A DNA stretch of 64,000 nt. It comes from Sanderia malayensis (Eukaryota; Cnidaria; Scyphozoa; Semaeostomeae; Pelagiidae). Of the stretch, positions 11,491 through 22,575 are shown piece by piece. Each line of letters opens with the position of its first letter. The first letter of the stretch is position 1. Position numbers and translations under genes: made by a program. Under the pieces are notes generated by a model that worked only from the letters and a program-made list of their open reading frames with translations, was not told the DNA's origin and ran no database searches. The stretch is from the NCBI GenBank assembly GCA_013076295.1, contig RQOL01000139.1:248001-312000 (forward strand), read 5' to 3'.

Positions 11491-14399
11491 AGGGCTTATG
11501 CAGCCAAAAGTGACCTATCGTTTTTTTGCTGAAATGAAGAGAAAAAGATCTGAGTATCACTATGAACCTATTTTGAGTGTTTTCTGACGAGTATAAGTAT
11601 GTTTTATTTAAGCTCAAACCTACCCATGTCTGTAGAAACACGTGACGTCACAGTGATGACACGAGAATCGAGTTCCCATGGGGTTTGTATGGGAAATTTC
11701 GACCTCGCGTCACAATTTTTTTAATAACTTGAGATAGCGCAAAACGATTTTGATTCTCTCACCAGTGGCAAAAATAACGATGTTTTTCTCACATTATGAG
11801 CTGATTTCCGTTGCTTTTGATCAAAAGTGGGATTTATAACAGATTTTTGAAAAAAATAAAATTTTCGTAATTTTTGTTTTCTGTGATGTCACATTGAACC
11901 AAGTTATTGTTCTCTGCACAAGAAACGCAGACGCGAGAAACAGTATGAGACTAATGAGACTGTGGAAGTGGAAACTTGCCCCATTTATTTCAAAATGTCG
12001 GATAGCTGTGACTATACCAGTTCTAGCTCGGACAACGAACCAAACAAAACAAGAAGTAGTCCTAACCTAATAGCAGCGAACAAGACAAAGACTATTCTGT
12101 AGTTGTTTTGCATGTTCAAAGCGCGTACGAAAGAGAGCCCCTTGCCAGCAGACCTGGAGTCAACTACGGCGATGGAAGATTCTGCATGTGACGGCCTATC
12201 CCTTCAAGACATTGATGTCCGCTTTGAAAATGGAAGTTCTGTTGATGAATAGTTAGTGTATATTGTCATTGAGAAGTCCACGGCAGTTATTAAACTTCAT
12301 TTTATTACAGTACAGTCATTCCAATTTTATTCATCTGCAAGGCCCAAAAGAACACCGCTGTGACTCTTGTCGAAAATTTTCACTCCGTTAATCCTTTTTC
12401 TGCCCCAAGTGTAGTTGGAAGCGAACTTGTCTTTAGCATTTGGCAGTGGAGACAGAATACAAGAAAAACCACACAAGTTTTATGTGGGAGTACGCGGAAA
12501 TGGTTCATGGCAGCAAACGTCTCATCAGCCCTACGCGGGGGGTCTTATTTTCAATATCTGATCCCCCCTTTGTAAAGTGTAATTTGGTGAGTCTATGAAA
12601 AGTGAGAGCTAAGGATTGAGCGAACACTTGCTGCTGGCCACGGCGTAAAAATGAAACTAGTTTATGCGAAAACGGGTGTGAGTAGCTATCATAGGTGAAA
12701 CCATGAATAAAAACAAACTGCAAACAAGTTTTGAATAGCATGCCCCGGCGCACAGTGGAGTGCCCCGTTGCCAGGCGATGCATAGGTATCATGAGGCAAG
12801 GCCTCTTGGACACCTTTGAAAAGCGATCATGTTTTCTTTTGACCATATCTTTTAAAATGCATGCCTCGCGCACAGGGGAGTGCCCCGTTGCCAGGCGATG
12901 CATAGGTATCATGAGGCAAGGCCTCTTGGACACCTTTGAAAAGCAATCATGTTTTCTTTTGACCATACCTTTTAAAATGCATGCCTCGCGCACAGGGGAG
13001 TGCCCCGTTGCCAGGCGATGCATAGGTATCATGAGGCAGGGCCTCCTGGACACCATTGAAAAGCGATCATGTTTTCTTTTGACCATATCTTTTAAAATGC
13101 ATGCCTCGCGCACAGGGGAGTGCCCCGTTGCCAGGCAATGCATAGGTATCATGAGGCAAGGCCTCCCGGACACCTTGGAAAAGCAATCATGTTTTCTTCT
13201 GACCATATCTTTTAAAATGCATGCCTCGCGCACAGGGGAGTGCCCCGTTGCCCGGCGATGCATAGGTGTCATGAGGCAAGGCCTCTTGGACACCTTGGAA
13301 ACTAGAATCCTATTTTCCTTCGTCAATAGTTTAAAAAGCCTGCCTCGAGCACGGGGAGCACCCCGTGGCCAGGCGGCGCGTTTGTGAGTGAGTCAACGAT
13401 TTTCTAATGCCGAAACCGACTTAAAATGTGAGTGACGTAATGTGGTTGATATTTGAAGGGATGCTGGATATCCCCAGTATTATTCAACAATTTCAACGAC
13501 AAAATCTGACCAGGCCGTATGAGTGAGGCTTGCCACCAGAGGAACCATTTCATATTTTATTGATAATGCAAGATGGATATTTATAACATTTTGTAGAAAA
13601 ATCGGATAAATTCTCCAAATGCAACTTAATATTACGGATATACTGGAATGCGATAAGAAATAACAAAATTGAAACAGCAAAAGTCTGGCACACTAGGTGT
13701 CCTGGCAAAGTTAATGTTTTAAAACTATAATCTATCTACGTACGGCAGTAGAATTAAGATAAAGTTAAACACGATAATAATAATAGTAAAGGAATTAGTA
13801 AAATCAATCCATAAAAGGTACGCTAGGTAACAGTAGGAGGGTGGGATGGTGGGAAATTTTGTCTTGAATAAGAATTCGAGTCCGTGTTTCTCTAGCACGG
13901 AACACGCAATTCAAGTGAGGGGAGAATTAGAAAAACAGATGATTTGTTCTGAATGCTAGGTGTGAGTCACGAGTGTGTTTGCCGTATTCTTATTGATTAA
14001 AGAGAATTGACGTATGCCGTATTCGCGTTCCTATGTTATAACATGTTAAGTCCTTTTCGCATAGATAGTGGCGCCCCGCCATTGATTTGGCTTCTTGTCA
14101 CCTAAACCTTAATTAATTTATCTGGGGGCTACAAAGTTATTAACAACAATTCATGACAGGCAGGAATCGAGAAATCAGCGTTTTGTTGACCGCGGTTCGC
14201 AGGAGGGGTCTGCTGAAATCGCGCATCACTCTGATGTCACAGTTTCTACAAAAAGTTGGCCAAAATGCTTACTTTGGCAATGAATAACTCAGAAACTACA
14301 AAAAATTTTCAAATTCTATTTGCGGGATGCTTCTAAGCACGTTAAATTCTCTCCATTTCAGCAAAAAAATGATATGCCTTTTTTTGCTGCATAAGCCCT
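11491..14399. mobile_element. 2.9-kb non-autonomous DNA transposon, TTAA target duplication
   Basis: Flanked by TTAA (11487-11490 and 14400-14403). Terminal inverted repeats begin AGGGCTTATGCAGC perfectly and continue imperfectly for over 50 bp (GCTGAAATGRAGAGA near base 40). It interrupts Gypsy-1 coding sequence in a way that leaves the host frame continuous. TTAA duplications are made by piggyBac and Kolobok elements. No transposase is readable. Two weak coding-like remnants are MSDSCDYTSSSSDNEP at about 11994 and a CDSCRKF...FFCPKCSWKRTC zinc-ribbon-like string at 12358-12430, the latter with stops. Confidence 0.85.
12738..13380. repeat. 120-bp tandem array, about 5.3 copies
   Basis: Units of exactly 120 bp built around GTTGCCAGGCGATGCATAGG and ATGAGGCAAGGCCTC repeat from 12738 to 13380, with a diverged final partial unit. 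Because 120 is divisible by three, long open frames run through the array on both strands. These are not genes. The array sits inside the TTAA transposon. Confidence 0.9.
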
Positions 14400-14403
14400 T
14401 TAA

Positions 14404-15308
14404 AGCCGTACCGGCCTATCAAAGACGAGTTGACAGTTGGGGCGCTGGGGGTAATAATTCGCGGCACAAGAATTATTATACCATCATCACTACAGCAACG
14501 AGCATTAGATATCGCCCATGAAAATCATCAAGGTCTGTCCACGACCAAGGCATTACTATGCGGGAAATATTGTTTCCCGGTATCAATGAACTTGCGCAAC
14601 AGACACTTCAGTCTTGTCTTGCATGCCAAGCAGTCGGAAATCAACCACCACCGGAGCCATTACATTTACAAGACATGCCTAAAGGACCCTGGGAGAAAAT
14701 TCATATCGACTTCTATGGACCGCTACCGTCAGGGTACTACCTGCTTGTCGTGATAGATCGCTATTCTCGGTTTCCCGAAGTCGAGATCATACAAAGCACC
14801 AAAGCGTCTGTTGTAATTCCAAAGTTGGATAAAATCTTTTCAGTACACGGACTGCCGGACACTGTAAAAACAGACAGTGGACCACCATATTCGGGAAATG
14901 ATTTTCACAGATACCTTTCAACTCTCGGTATCAAGCACGAACTTGCTACACCGTGTTGGCCGCAGGCAAACGGGGAGGTGGAGCGGTGGAGCAGAAGGGA
15001 AAGTTTGGAAGCTAGAACTTTATCGATTTTTGCTCCAATACCGCGCGACACCGCACAGTACTAAAAAAATAAGCACTATGCGTAACTGTTATTCAATCGA
15101 TCTGTATGCGGCAAACTGACTTTTCTCGAAAAGAAACGTGTTCTGAACAAGCACAAAGAAGCTCGTGAAAACGAACAAAAACGTCAGACGTATCAGAAAG
15201 ATTACGCGGATAGACGACGACACGCGAAGGAGAGTTCGATAACTATTAGTGATTCAGTTCTAGTGAAGCAAATGAAGAAGAATAAGTTGAAATCAAGATT
15301 TAACAAAA
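14404..15308 (+). pseudogene. Gypsy-1 integrase
   Basis: Begins in frame after the transposon. IIRGTRIIIPSSLQQRALDI leads into a zinc-binding HHCC-type region (H...H with CLACQAVGNQ). The DDE core is visible: HIDFYGPLPSG (D1), VKTDSGPPYSG (D2) and WPQANGEVER (E). Frame changes follow at about 14990 and 15070. A final segment DSVLVKQMKKNKLKSRFNK abuts solo LTR A at 15309. The frame resumes at 16406. Confidence 0.8.
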
Positions 15309-16401
15309 TGTAAAACCACTTAAAAGGGGGTTTTACACGTGGGTTCAACGACGAAGGTTCAACACGACAGATTATTAATATTACGACAAACTCACAGTTA
15401 TTTTCTTGTGTTATGAGACCCTTTATAAAAATATGCGAAGACATATTATTGCACTTTAAAATAAGTGTCGTAAAGGGCTCTCACGAGATTATATAAATTA
15501 AAGAATATTATAAAGAGATAAATTTCCGCTGGTGATGAGAAATGCCACCATAGCGAGGCTGCGTAAACAAAATTTGTAAAAAGTGAAGTAATGAGTTTAC
15601 TCACTGTATATTATACCGTCATGGGCAAAAGGTGTTGAAACCAATGAAGATATGGCCATCCATGAAGAGAAACAGAATGGTACCCTAAAAGCAACCTGGG
15701 ACATGGCCATGGGTTATGCCCATTACGACAGAAGATGAAGATGAACACTTTAAATTATTCATAAGATAAAGGAAATATATGTAGCTCGAGTTTTCATTAA
15801 AATTGTTGGTAGAGTGGGTACGGCAACCCACCATTAAAAGATAGAAGGCAAACCTGTGTCTATCTCTGTTGAAGTCTGAAAGAAGTCACTGATCTTAGCA
15901 GCACCAAGACTCTACCGACATAATGAGTGCCGTACCCCACGTCTGGCGGTGGAAGTTCAAAGACAGAAAACCACCCCACGACACTTGACAGAAGAGTCTT
16001 TGGTGATTCGGTTTCTTTTTCGTTCAAATTCACTTCTTTAATTCAAATTCAATCGATACTGATACTCGTGACGCGGTCACTCAACAACAACCAACAAAAA
16101 TCCAACTGCACATTTAACTACAAATTCAACTAACTAAAAAAATCAATGAAAAGAAGTTTAAATACCGATAGTTGTTACACGTGTCTAAAATTACCAAAAA
16201 AGGAATAATATTGTTTAAAGATTAAGTTCTACCAATCAAAATAAGTCAAGTCAATTATCTACTAAAAATTACGAAATACAAAATCAAAGTTCAACTAAAA
16301 GAGATTACGAAATTAGGAATATATAAAAATCAAAGGTCAACTGTTACTATAGTTAATTGTTGCTATGGCTGCAAGCGTCGTTGATTTGTTCTTTCGCAAC
16401 A
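15309..16401. mobile_element. Solo LTR A (TSD AAAA), itself containing LTR B
   Basis: Starts TGTAAAACCACTT and ends TTCGCAACA, flanked by AAAA at 15305-15308 and 16402-16405. Without the nested LTR B and its duplication it is 514 bp. The Gypsy-1 integrase frame is continuous across it once the insert and one AAAA are disregarded. No open reading frame inside. Confidence 0.75.
15409..15983. mobile_element. Solo LTR, family B, copy 2 (TSD CTTG)
   Basis: 575 bp, starting TGTTATGAGACC and ending CCCCACGACA, flanked by CTTG at 15405-15408 and 15984-15987. Nearly identical to copy 1 at 2561-3209 except that it has a single 36-37-bp unit where copy 1 has about three. It lies inside LTR A, so it is the youngest of the three nested layers here. 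Confidence 0.9.
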
Positions 16402-16405
16402 AAAA

Positions 16406-16690
16406 CTCCGTACATTGTCATAGAGCGGGAAGGCACTCAAGTAACCGCTGAAAATGGAACTCATCAAATCACCCAAAATGTCTCACATTTCAAAAAAGTG
16501 AACATACCAACAACGCACGAAATATCTGATAGTGATTCTGATACTGAACACGAAATCGATTACGAACACAACGCAGAACATGAACACGGAAATAATCGAG
16601 AACATGAAAACGCTGGAAATGCAAGACCGATAAGAGAACGTGGAGCACCGATATGCCATGGAGATCCGATACCATCAGATGTATTATAGA
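16406..16690 (+). pseudogene. Gypsy-1 polyprotein C-terminus
   Basis: Continues the integrase after LTR A: TPYIVIEREGTQVTAENGTH and NVSHFKKV, then an acidic/histidine-rich stretch and ARPIRERGAPICHGDPIPSD before the stop at 16687-16689. The pattern RPxRER...DPIPSD is typical of Gypsy polyprotein ends in animals. Confidence 0.75.
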
Positions 16691-16700
16691 CGAATCTTTG

Positions 16701-16800
16701 AAAAAGGGGAGTGATGTAATAAAGAAGACTTTATATTTAATCTTTAGTTATGTTTGGACGCTGCGGAGGACAGTAATTGTTGTTGTTGTTATTTTAAATG
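16701..16800 (+). mobile_element. Gypsy-1 polypurine tract and start of a 3' LTR
   Basis: AAAAAGGGGAG at 16701-16711 is a polypurine tract, followed by TGATGTAATAAAGAAGAC as the LTR start. No matching 5' LTR is present near 7.9 kb, where a BEL-like LTR sits instead. The right edge is lost near (TTG)n at about 16780, where the minus-strand LINE begins. Confidence 0.6.
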
Positions 16801-18438
16801 AGTAGAGAATTGTGGGATAGTTGGAGAGACATGTGCGTTCTCTTCCTACATAATTGCCATGTGTTAGTTTCTCTTCGACTCTTCTTAGATATTCCTTGCT
16901 TAGACCCTCAAGTGTATATATATATCTCCCAGTGAACTATACGTGCCACGTTGTCGTGACGTCGCTTGTATTCCTTTAGAGTTAATTTGTTACATTCACA
17001 TATGATATGATTCACAGTTTTGCCCTTCTCATTACACATACTGCAGTTTGGTGAATCTCTGGATTTGTCTATATGGTATTTAACATAGTTCGTAGGTATG
17101 GCTTGCTCTTGGGCTGCCATAATCAACGCTTCTGTTCCTTTCTTCAGATCTCTGTTTTTTAGCCACAACCATGATTTCTTTCTGTCTACTACACTATCTG
17201 TATCTCTGTAAAATTGACCATACACCTTTTCGTGCCATTTGGCTTCTCTCTCTATTCTCTTTTGATCTTTATACTCTGATGGCTTAATGATGTCATTGTT
17301 GATTTCATTTTGTTCATGTACTGCTTTAATAGGTTTTCTTGGCTCTTTTAACGTACAATCTAAGGCTATTTTATTCAGCCCAGATGGTGTTTAATACACT
17401 GTGTAATCCCCTTCCTCCGTTTTTTCTTGTAACATAAATCTATCAACGTCACTTTTTGGATGTAACGCTCCATTCATTGCCATAATTTTCCGTTTCTGTC
17501 TGTCTAGTTTCTCAAGCTCGTCCACTTTGCTATCCCAGCACCATATCTCATCACTGCTACTGCCCAAATATTCATTGCTAAAATAAAATTCCTGCTGTTC
17601 AAGTTTAGTGACTCTATTGCCCGAATAACTTTAAGTCATCCAAATATAGAAGGAAGTTTAATTTTGGCTCGTTCATTCCTAAACTATATCCAGCTTTCAT
17701 CTTCCTCAAAGTCATTGACATTGGTACGAGACAATAGACAAATAGTACGGTACGAGACAAGATAACAAATAGTAGTGGTGAAAGACTATCACCTAGGAAT
17801 ATTCCACGTTTGATGTTGACATCTCCTAATACTTCATCCCCTGCGTTCAATTGAACCTTCCATTTCATCCTACTCTTTTCAAGGATGTTCTTAATATTTT
17901 CAGCTGCCCCAACCAATTGCAGACTCTTAAGTATCCACGAGTGTAGTATCATGTCATATGCTTTTTTATAATCAATGTATACCATAGATAAGTTGGTGTG
18001 TCTTTTTTTATAATTCGTGAGCACCATTCTATCGATGAGTAATTGATCTTTGGTTCCACGTGTCTCTCTGCGACACCCGTTTTGTTGTGATGGTAAAAAA
18101 TCATTCGTATCTACATAAACGTACAACTTGTCGGAGAGCATAGCCGTTAGCAGCTTCCACATTAGTGGTAAACATGATATGGGTCTGAAGTTATTTGCAG
18201 GATTTCCCTTACTCCTATCCTTAACACATAAAACTGTTCTGCCATACGTCATCCATGATGGTACATCTCAACTTTCAACTAGCGTATTCAATTGACAAGC
18301 AATTCTATTGTGAAGTGATGATCGGTGCTTCAACCAATAACCTTGAACTCCGTCAGGCACAGATGCTTTCCAGTTCGGAATATTTCCTACTTGTTTTCTT
18401 ACATCTTGGACAGTGATTTTCACATCATCTTGCTTATC
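16801..18438 (-). pseudogene. TAA-associated LINE 1, 3' part: RT and zinc knuckle
   Basis: The minus-strand RT from 18252 to 17614 shows NFRPISCLPLMWKLLTAM, LSMVYIDYKKAYDM (motif A), KRGIFLGDSLSPLLFV (motif B) and NFLLYLDDLKLFG (motif C, YLDD). After stops between 17226 and 17613, a C-terminal region reads CSMCNEKGKTVNHIICEC, a CCHC zinc knuckle found before the restriction-like endonuclease in this LINE group. The endonuclease itself is missing. The RT frame continues through a Gypsy insertion to 23940, because both sides share AATTC and the frame is uninterrupted. Frameshifts and stops make it a dead copy. Confidence 0.8.
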
Positions 18439-18443
18439 AATTC

Positions 18444-18811
18444 TGAAGAGATTTTACAATAAAGGACTGGGAATTAGTAGACCACTTCAGTCCAGTCAGC
18501 CATTTTGTTTCATTGCTTCGTGATCGTGTCGTGAACAGTTCACTTGGCCGCCTTCTTCTGTTGAACAAGGACGTGTTTTGCTGTAACAATGGTCTAGGAC
18601 GCTTTTGGCCTTTTCATAGTATGTTTATTTATTTATTTTATCTCCTCTTCTTGCTCTTTTAATCATGATAGGTGGACTTTGTGCTCAGTATTTCTAATTA
18701 TTGTTTATTATAATATTCTTAGGCCTCTATCATCGTTAACATTGTACAATAGGCCTAAATTTGGAAATTGAAAATACAGCACGATTTTACAAAACGAGGA
18801 GTCTTTCTTCA
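18444..18811 (+). repeat. Gypsy-2 5' LTR
   Basis: 368 bp, TG...CA ends (TGAAGAGATTTTACAATAAA to GTCTTTCTTCA). It contains the string GCCTCTATCAT at 18723-18733, complementary to the bases just after the LTR. Confidence 0.92.
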
Positions 18812-18821
18812 TGATAGAGGC
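18811..18821 (+). promoter_or_regulatory. Putative self-priming primer site of Gypsy-2
   Basis: ATGATAGAGGC begins at the last base of the 5' LTR. It is the exact reverse complement of GCCTCTATCAT at 18723-18733 in the LTR. It does not begin with TGG, so it does not look like a tRNA CCA-end primer site. Tf1 and sushi-type Gypsy elements prime reverse transcription with the folded 5' end of their own RNA over 11 bases at this position. Confidence 0.6.
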
Positions 18822-19511
18822 ATGGTTATCGTCCAATGTTCTGTACCCAGCTGCACGTTTACAACAGAGGACGTCACAGAGGCACTTGCCATTGCTCTGC
18901 TAAACAACCACGGATTAGCCCACCAGAATATGTCAGCCATGAACCCTGCATTGCCGCAATCCCAGGCAGCAAGAGGCCCGAGGCTCGACCGACCCAAAAT
19001 TGATGTTGGTGTGTCGATTGAGGAGTGGAACATTTTTGTTCGCAGGAGGGATGTTTTTCGATCAGGCTCTGACATAGATGGACCGTCTGCACCGTTACAG
19101 CTCTTTCAGTGTGCAGGGCCTGCACTGGGTGACAGTCTATTGAAGGCCAACCCACAAGTTACATCCCAGTCGCTTGAAGACCTACTTTCTGCCATGCGTT
19201 TCCTAGCAGTGATCCCGGTCGCCACCTGTGTTCTGCGCACCGATCTTCTTCAGATGCATCAAGAACGTGATGAATCCTTCCGTGCTTATTCGGCCCGAGT
19301 ACGTGGCAAAGCTGAGACATGTTTCTATGAAGCTAAGTGTGAGTGTGGCAAAGTTGTTGACTATACAGACCATATCATCCGTGACGTGCTGCTGAATGGC
19401 ATTTACAATACCAACATACGTAGAGAGGCTCTCGGATCATTAGATATCTTAAATAAGCCAATAAGTGATGTCATTGCCCTAGTGGAGCAGAAGGAGTTGG
19501 TAATGCACTGA
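18822..19511 (+). CDS. Gypsy-2 gag
   Basis: ATG at 18822, stop at 19509-19511, about 229 residues. The start lies directly after the primer site. An N-terminal CSVPSCTFTT segment is followed by a capsid-like helical region (SLEDLLSAMRFLAVIPVA, LLQMHQERDESFRAYSARVR) and CFYEAKCECGKVVDYTDHII. The stop overlaps the next reading frame as TGATG, which fits either coupled translation or a frameshift-type gag-pol junction. The protein would form the particle that packages element RNA. The reading frame is uninterrupted. Confidence 0.75.
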   Translation: MVIVQCSVPSCTFTTEDVTEALAIALLNNHGLAHQNMSAMNPALPQSQAARGPRLDRPKIDVGVSIEEWNIFVRRRDVFRSGSDIDGPSAPLQLFQCAGPALGDSLLKANPQVTSQSLEDLLSAMRFLAVIPVATCVLRTDLLQMHQERDESFRAYSARVRGKAETCFYEAKCECGKVVDYTDHIIRDVLLNGIYNTNIRREALGSLDILNKPISDVIALVEQKELVMH

Positions 19512-20625
19512 TGTGGGGAGTGCGTAATGCACTCCCCACATCAAACCTGTCTGCGATGTGGGCTTTCCAGCGCCAAAAGAAAACACCAACCAGTTCAATG
19601 CCTACACCATCCCAAGCAAATCAGAACAAAGAAGCAACATGCCCTCAATGCAACAGCTCCTTCAAGCTATTCAACCAAGGTGCTCGCAGCTGGAACTTGA
19701 AGCCGCACCAGGTCTGCATTGATTGCTACAGAGTTCGCAGGAAAAAGAAGTGCCAACAACCAGGAAATGTTCAGGTGATCGAGTCTGATCCGATATCACA
19801 AGTGAGTGCGATACACCACCAGGAAAGGATCACTCCTAAACAATACCAAGAGCCAATTCGAGCAAGTCAAACTGAGGCCTCTAGCTGTTATATGAACAGC
19901 TCGGCACCCAAAATGGAACATCACATCTTTACCAAAGGTGGATGGAGACGTGCACGACCGAGGGATCACCCGAGGCTACCAATCACAATCTCTCTTGACC
20001 AGCCAACCACAATCGCCGATAAACACCATCGCATTCAAGTGACCACCACCGCCATTGCAGACACTGGAGCCCAATCAGATCTGTGGTCCCTAGATGAATA
20101 TCTCTCCTGTGGATTCTTACGTGATGATCTCACACCTGTCAAACTTAGTTTGGCAGCAGCCAACCGTTCTCCAATCAGCTTAGAGGGTGCATTCTTTGCC
20201 AAGCTTAGCGTGACACTACGGAATGGTCAGACGACATCTAGCCGCTCAATGGTGTATGTCAGCAACTCAGTCAGAGCCTTGTACCTGTCCTATGAGACAT
20301 TGCTTAATCTGGGCTTACTATCACAAAATTTCCCATCATCTGAGAACACAATAGACAGCAGGACCAATGATAGCTCCAATGAGGTACACGCATCTCCTTC
20401 AATCAACGCCAGTCGATTCGTGAACAATGGTTGCGAAAAACCAAAGACCTCAGGCAGCACTAGTTGTTCATGTCCCCAGCGGACAGCTCCACCATTGCGG
20501 CCGCCTCAGTTACCGTTCCCATGCAGCCCAGAAAATAATGAGAAAATGAAATCCTGGCTCCTGGATACCTGGAGAGATACGCTGCATCAAACTTTAACAC
20601 CTGCCCTCACCGAGCTTTACCTAGC
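19511..20625 (+). CDS. Gypsy-2 zinc finger and protease region
   Basis: Opens at ATG 19511 overlapping the gag stop. A CPQCNSSFKLF...HQVCIDCYRVR zinc-binding cluster lies at residues about 44-78. The aspartic protease motif TTAIADTGAQSDLWS is near residue 182. The region after it (NRSPISLEGAFFAKLSVTLR) fits the protease flap and dimer region. Homology to the RT continues past 20540 but in another frame, so one indel near 20620 probably separates it from the next segment. Read on in its own frame it ends at 20761. Confidence 0.75.
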
Positions 20626-22575
20626 ATGGTTGGTACCCCGATCGAGATACATGTGGATCCCGCTGCCACACCAAAGGCTTCACACACCCCAGCAACCATA
20701 CCACTCCACTGGCAGAAGAAAGTGTATGAGGATCTTCTACGCGACGAAGCCCTTGGAGTAGTTGAGCGTGTGCCATATGGCGAACCAGTAACATGGTGCC
20801 ACCGCATGGTGGTCACCAGAAAACATGATGGATCTCCCCGTAGAACCGTAGACATTTCCCCACTGAACAAATTCTGTAAGGGAGAAACCTTTGCCATGGA
20901 GTCACCATTCCACCTCGCACGGCGAGTTCCAAAGGACGCATGGAAGACAGTGACTGATGCTTGGAATGGTTATCCCAGTGTTCCTATACGCCCATCTGAT
21001 CGTCACCTTACGACCTTTATTCCTCCATTCGGACGTTGGCGCTACATCCGAGCTCCTCAAGGTTTCCTGTCATCTGGTGACAGTTACAATCGGCACTTTG
21101 ATGCCATCCTGTCTGAATTTGAACGAAAGGAACGTTGCGTGGATGACACTATCCATTATGACACTGATCTCGAGCAGCATTGGTGGAGGACGATCGACTT
21201 CCTGACACAGGTTGGACAGTCTGGTGTTGTGTTGAATCCCGATAAATTCCAATTTGCCCAAAAGAGCGTAGATTTTGCAGGTTTCAGAGTATCAGACACG
21301 ACAATTGAACCCCTCCCGAAATACCTTGATGCCATCAGGGACTTTCCATCCCCTGCTTCCACGACGGACATCAGGAGCTGGTTTGGATTAATTAACCAAG
21401 TCTCTAACTATGCACAGCTTCGTGAGACTATGGCCACTTTCAAGCCATTTTTAAGCCCACGATGCAAGTTTGAGTGGTCCCCAGAGCTAGAAACAGCTTT
21501 CCAGGCGTCCAAGAAAGCCATTATTGACGCCATTCGTGAGGGTGTGGAGATCTTCGACTTGAGCCGACGCACTTGCCTCTGCTCCGATTGGTCCAGCCAC
21601 GGAATAGGATATTTCCTCTTTCAACAGCATTGTAATTGCCCTTCAGGAGTACCTGAATGCTGCCAGAATGGATGGAGGATAACCCTAGCAGGCTCACGGT
21701 TTCTTAACTCACCCGAGCAGCGATATGCAGCAATCGAAGGAGAAGCGCTTGCAGTGGCATGGGGACTCGAACAAACACGTTATTTTACTCAAGGGTGTGA
21801 TAACCTTGTTGTAGTCACGGATCACAAACCGCTGGTCAAGGTTTTTGGTGATAGGACTCTGGACGAAATATCCAACACACGCCTCTTCAGATTGAAGCAG
21901 AGGACCTTACCCTGGCGATTTGATATAATTCACCGCCCCGGACGATACAACTATGCGGCTGATGCCACATCCAGACATCCTTCTCTATCAGGATCTTGGA
22001 AGGATATACCATTAGGAACTCTCAGTGACCCAGATTTGGCTGAGTTGGCACTGGTGGCTACCATTCGCAATGATACCGAAGACCTCACTGTCACTCCCAG
22101 CCATGACACCGCCCGAGCAGGACATTCACCTGTTTGTGGGTCACTCTATTCTCAAGATGGTGTACTGATGTCTAATGATCATGTTGTCCTCCCACAAACG
22201 CTTCGCTACAAAGTTCTCCAACACCTTCACTCAGCTCACCAAGGAGTGTCCACAATGGAACTACGTGCAAGAACTATTGTATATTGGCCCGGTATGACGA
22301 AGGACATTCAGGAAACAAGGAATAGATGTGCCGCCTGCAACCGAAACTCACCATCACAAGCAGCTACGCCACCGATGCCTTCTTCCGCACTGTCCACTCC
22401 ATTTGAGGAAATATTTGCTGATTTCTTTGATTACTGTGGCCACCACTACCTTGTCGTAGGAGACCGTCTCTCAGGCTGGGTTGAAGTGCTAAGCTCAAAC
22501 TCAGGATCAATTGTAGCAGGCTCCGCTGGTCTCATTTGTCATTTACGGAAATTCTTTGCTACTTTTGGTGTGAGG
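20626..22575 (+). CDS. Gypsy-2 reverse transcriptase, RNase H and integrase N-part
   Basis: RT motifs: WCHRMVVTRKHDGSPRRTVD, TVTDAWNGYPSVPI (motif A), RAPQGFLSSGDSYNRHFD (motif B) and KERCVDDTIHYD (motif C, CVDD, which I recall as usual in this family). RNase H: TCLCSDWSSHGIGYFL, AAIEGEALAVAWGL, VVVTDHKPLVKVFG and NYAADATSRHP. Integrase: LHSAHQGVSTMELRARTIVYWPG with CAACNRNSP for zinc binding, then EIFADFFDYCGHHYLVVGD (first D of DDE). An indel at about 22575 moves the rest into another frame, so the polyprotein is not intact. Confidence 0.85.

Noticed and set aside
12738..13380. CRISPR-like regular array
   Set aside because: Units are contiguous 120-bp tandem copies without unique spacers, in a eukaryotic transposon.
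12505..13387. Overlapping long open frames on both strands (about 220-270 codons)
   Set aside because: They run through a 120-bp tandem array whose period is a multiple of three, which keeps frames open by chance. No domain is recognisable.
16768..16780. Short match GACAGTAATT between the Gypsy-1 3' LTR and position 7903
   Set aside because: Only ten bases match and the flanks diverge, so it does not show that the two ends are paired LTRs.
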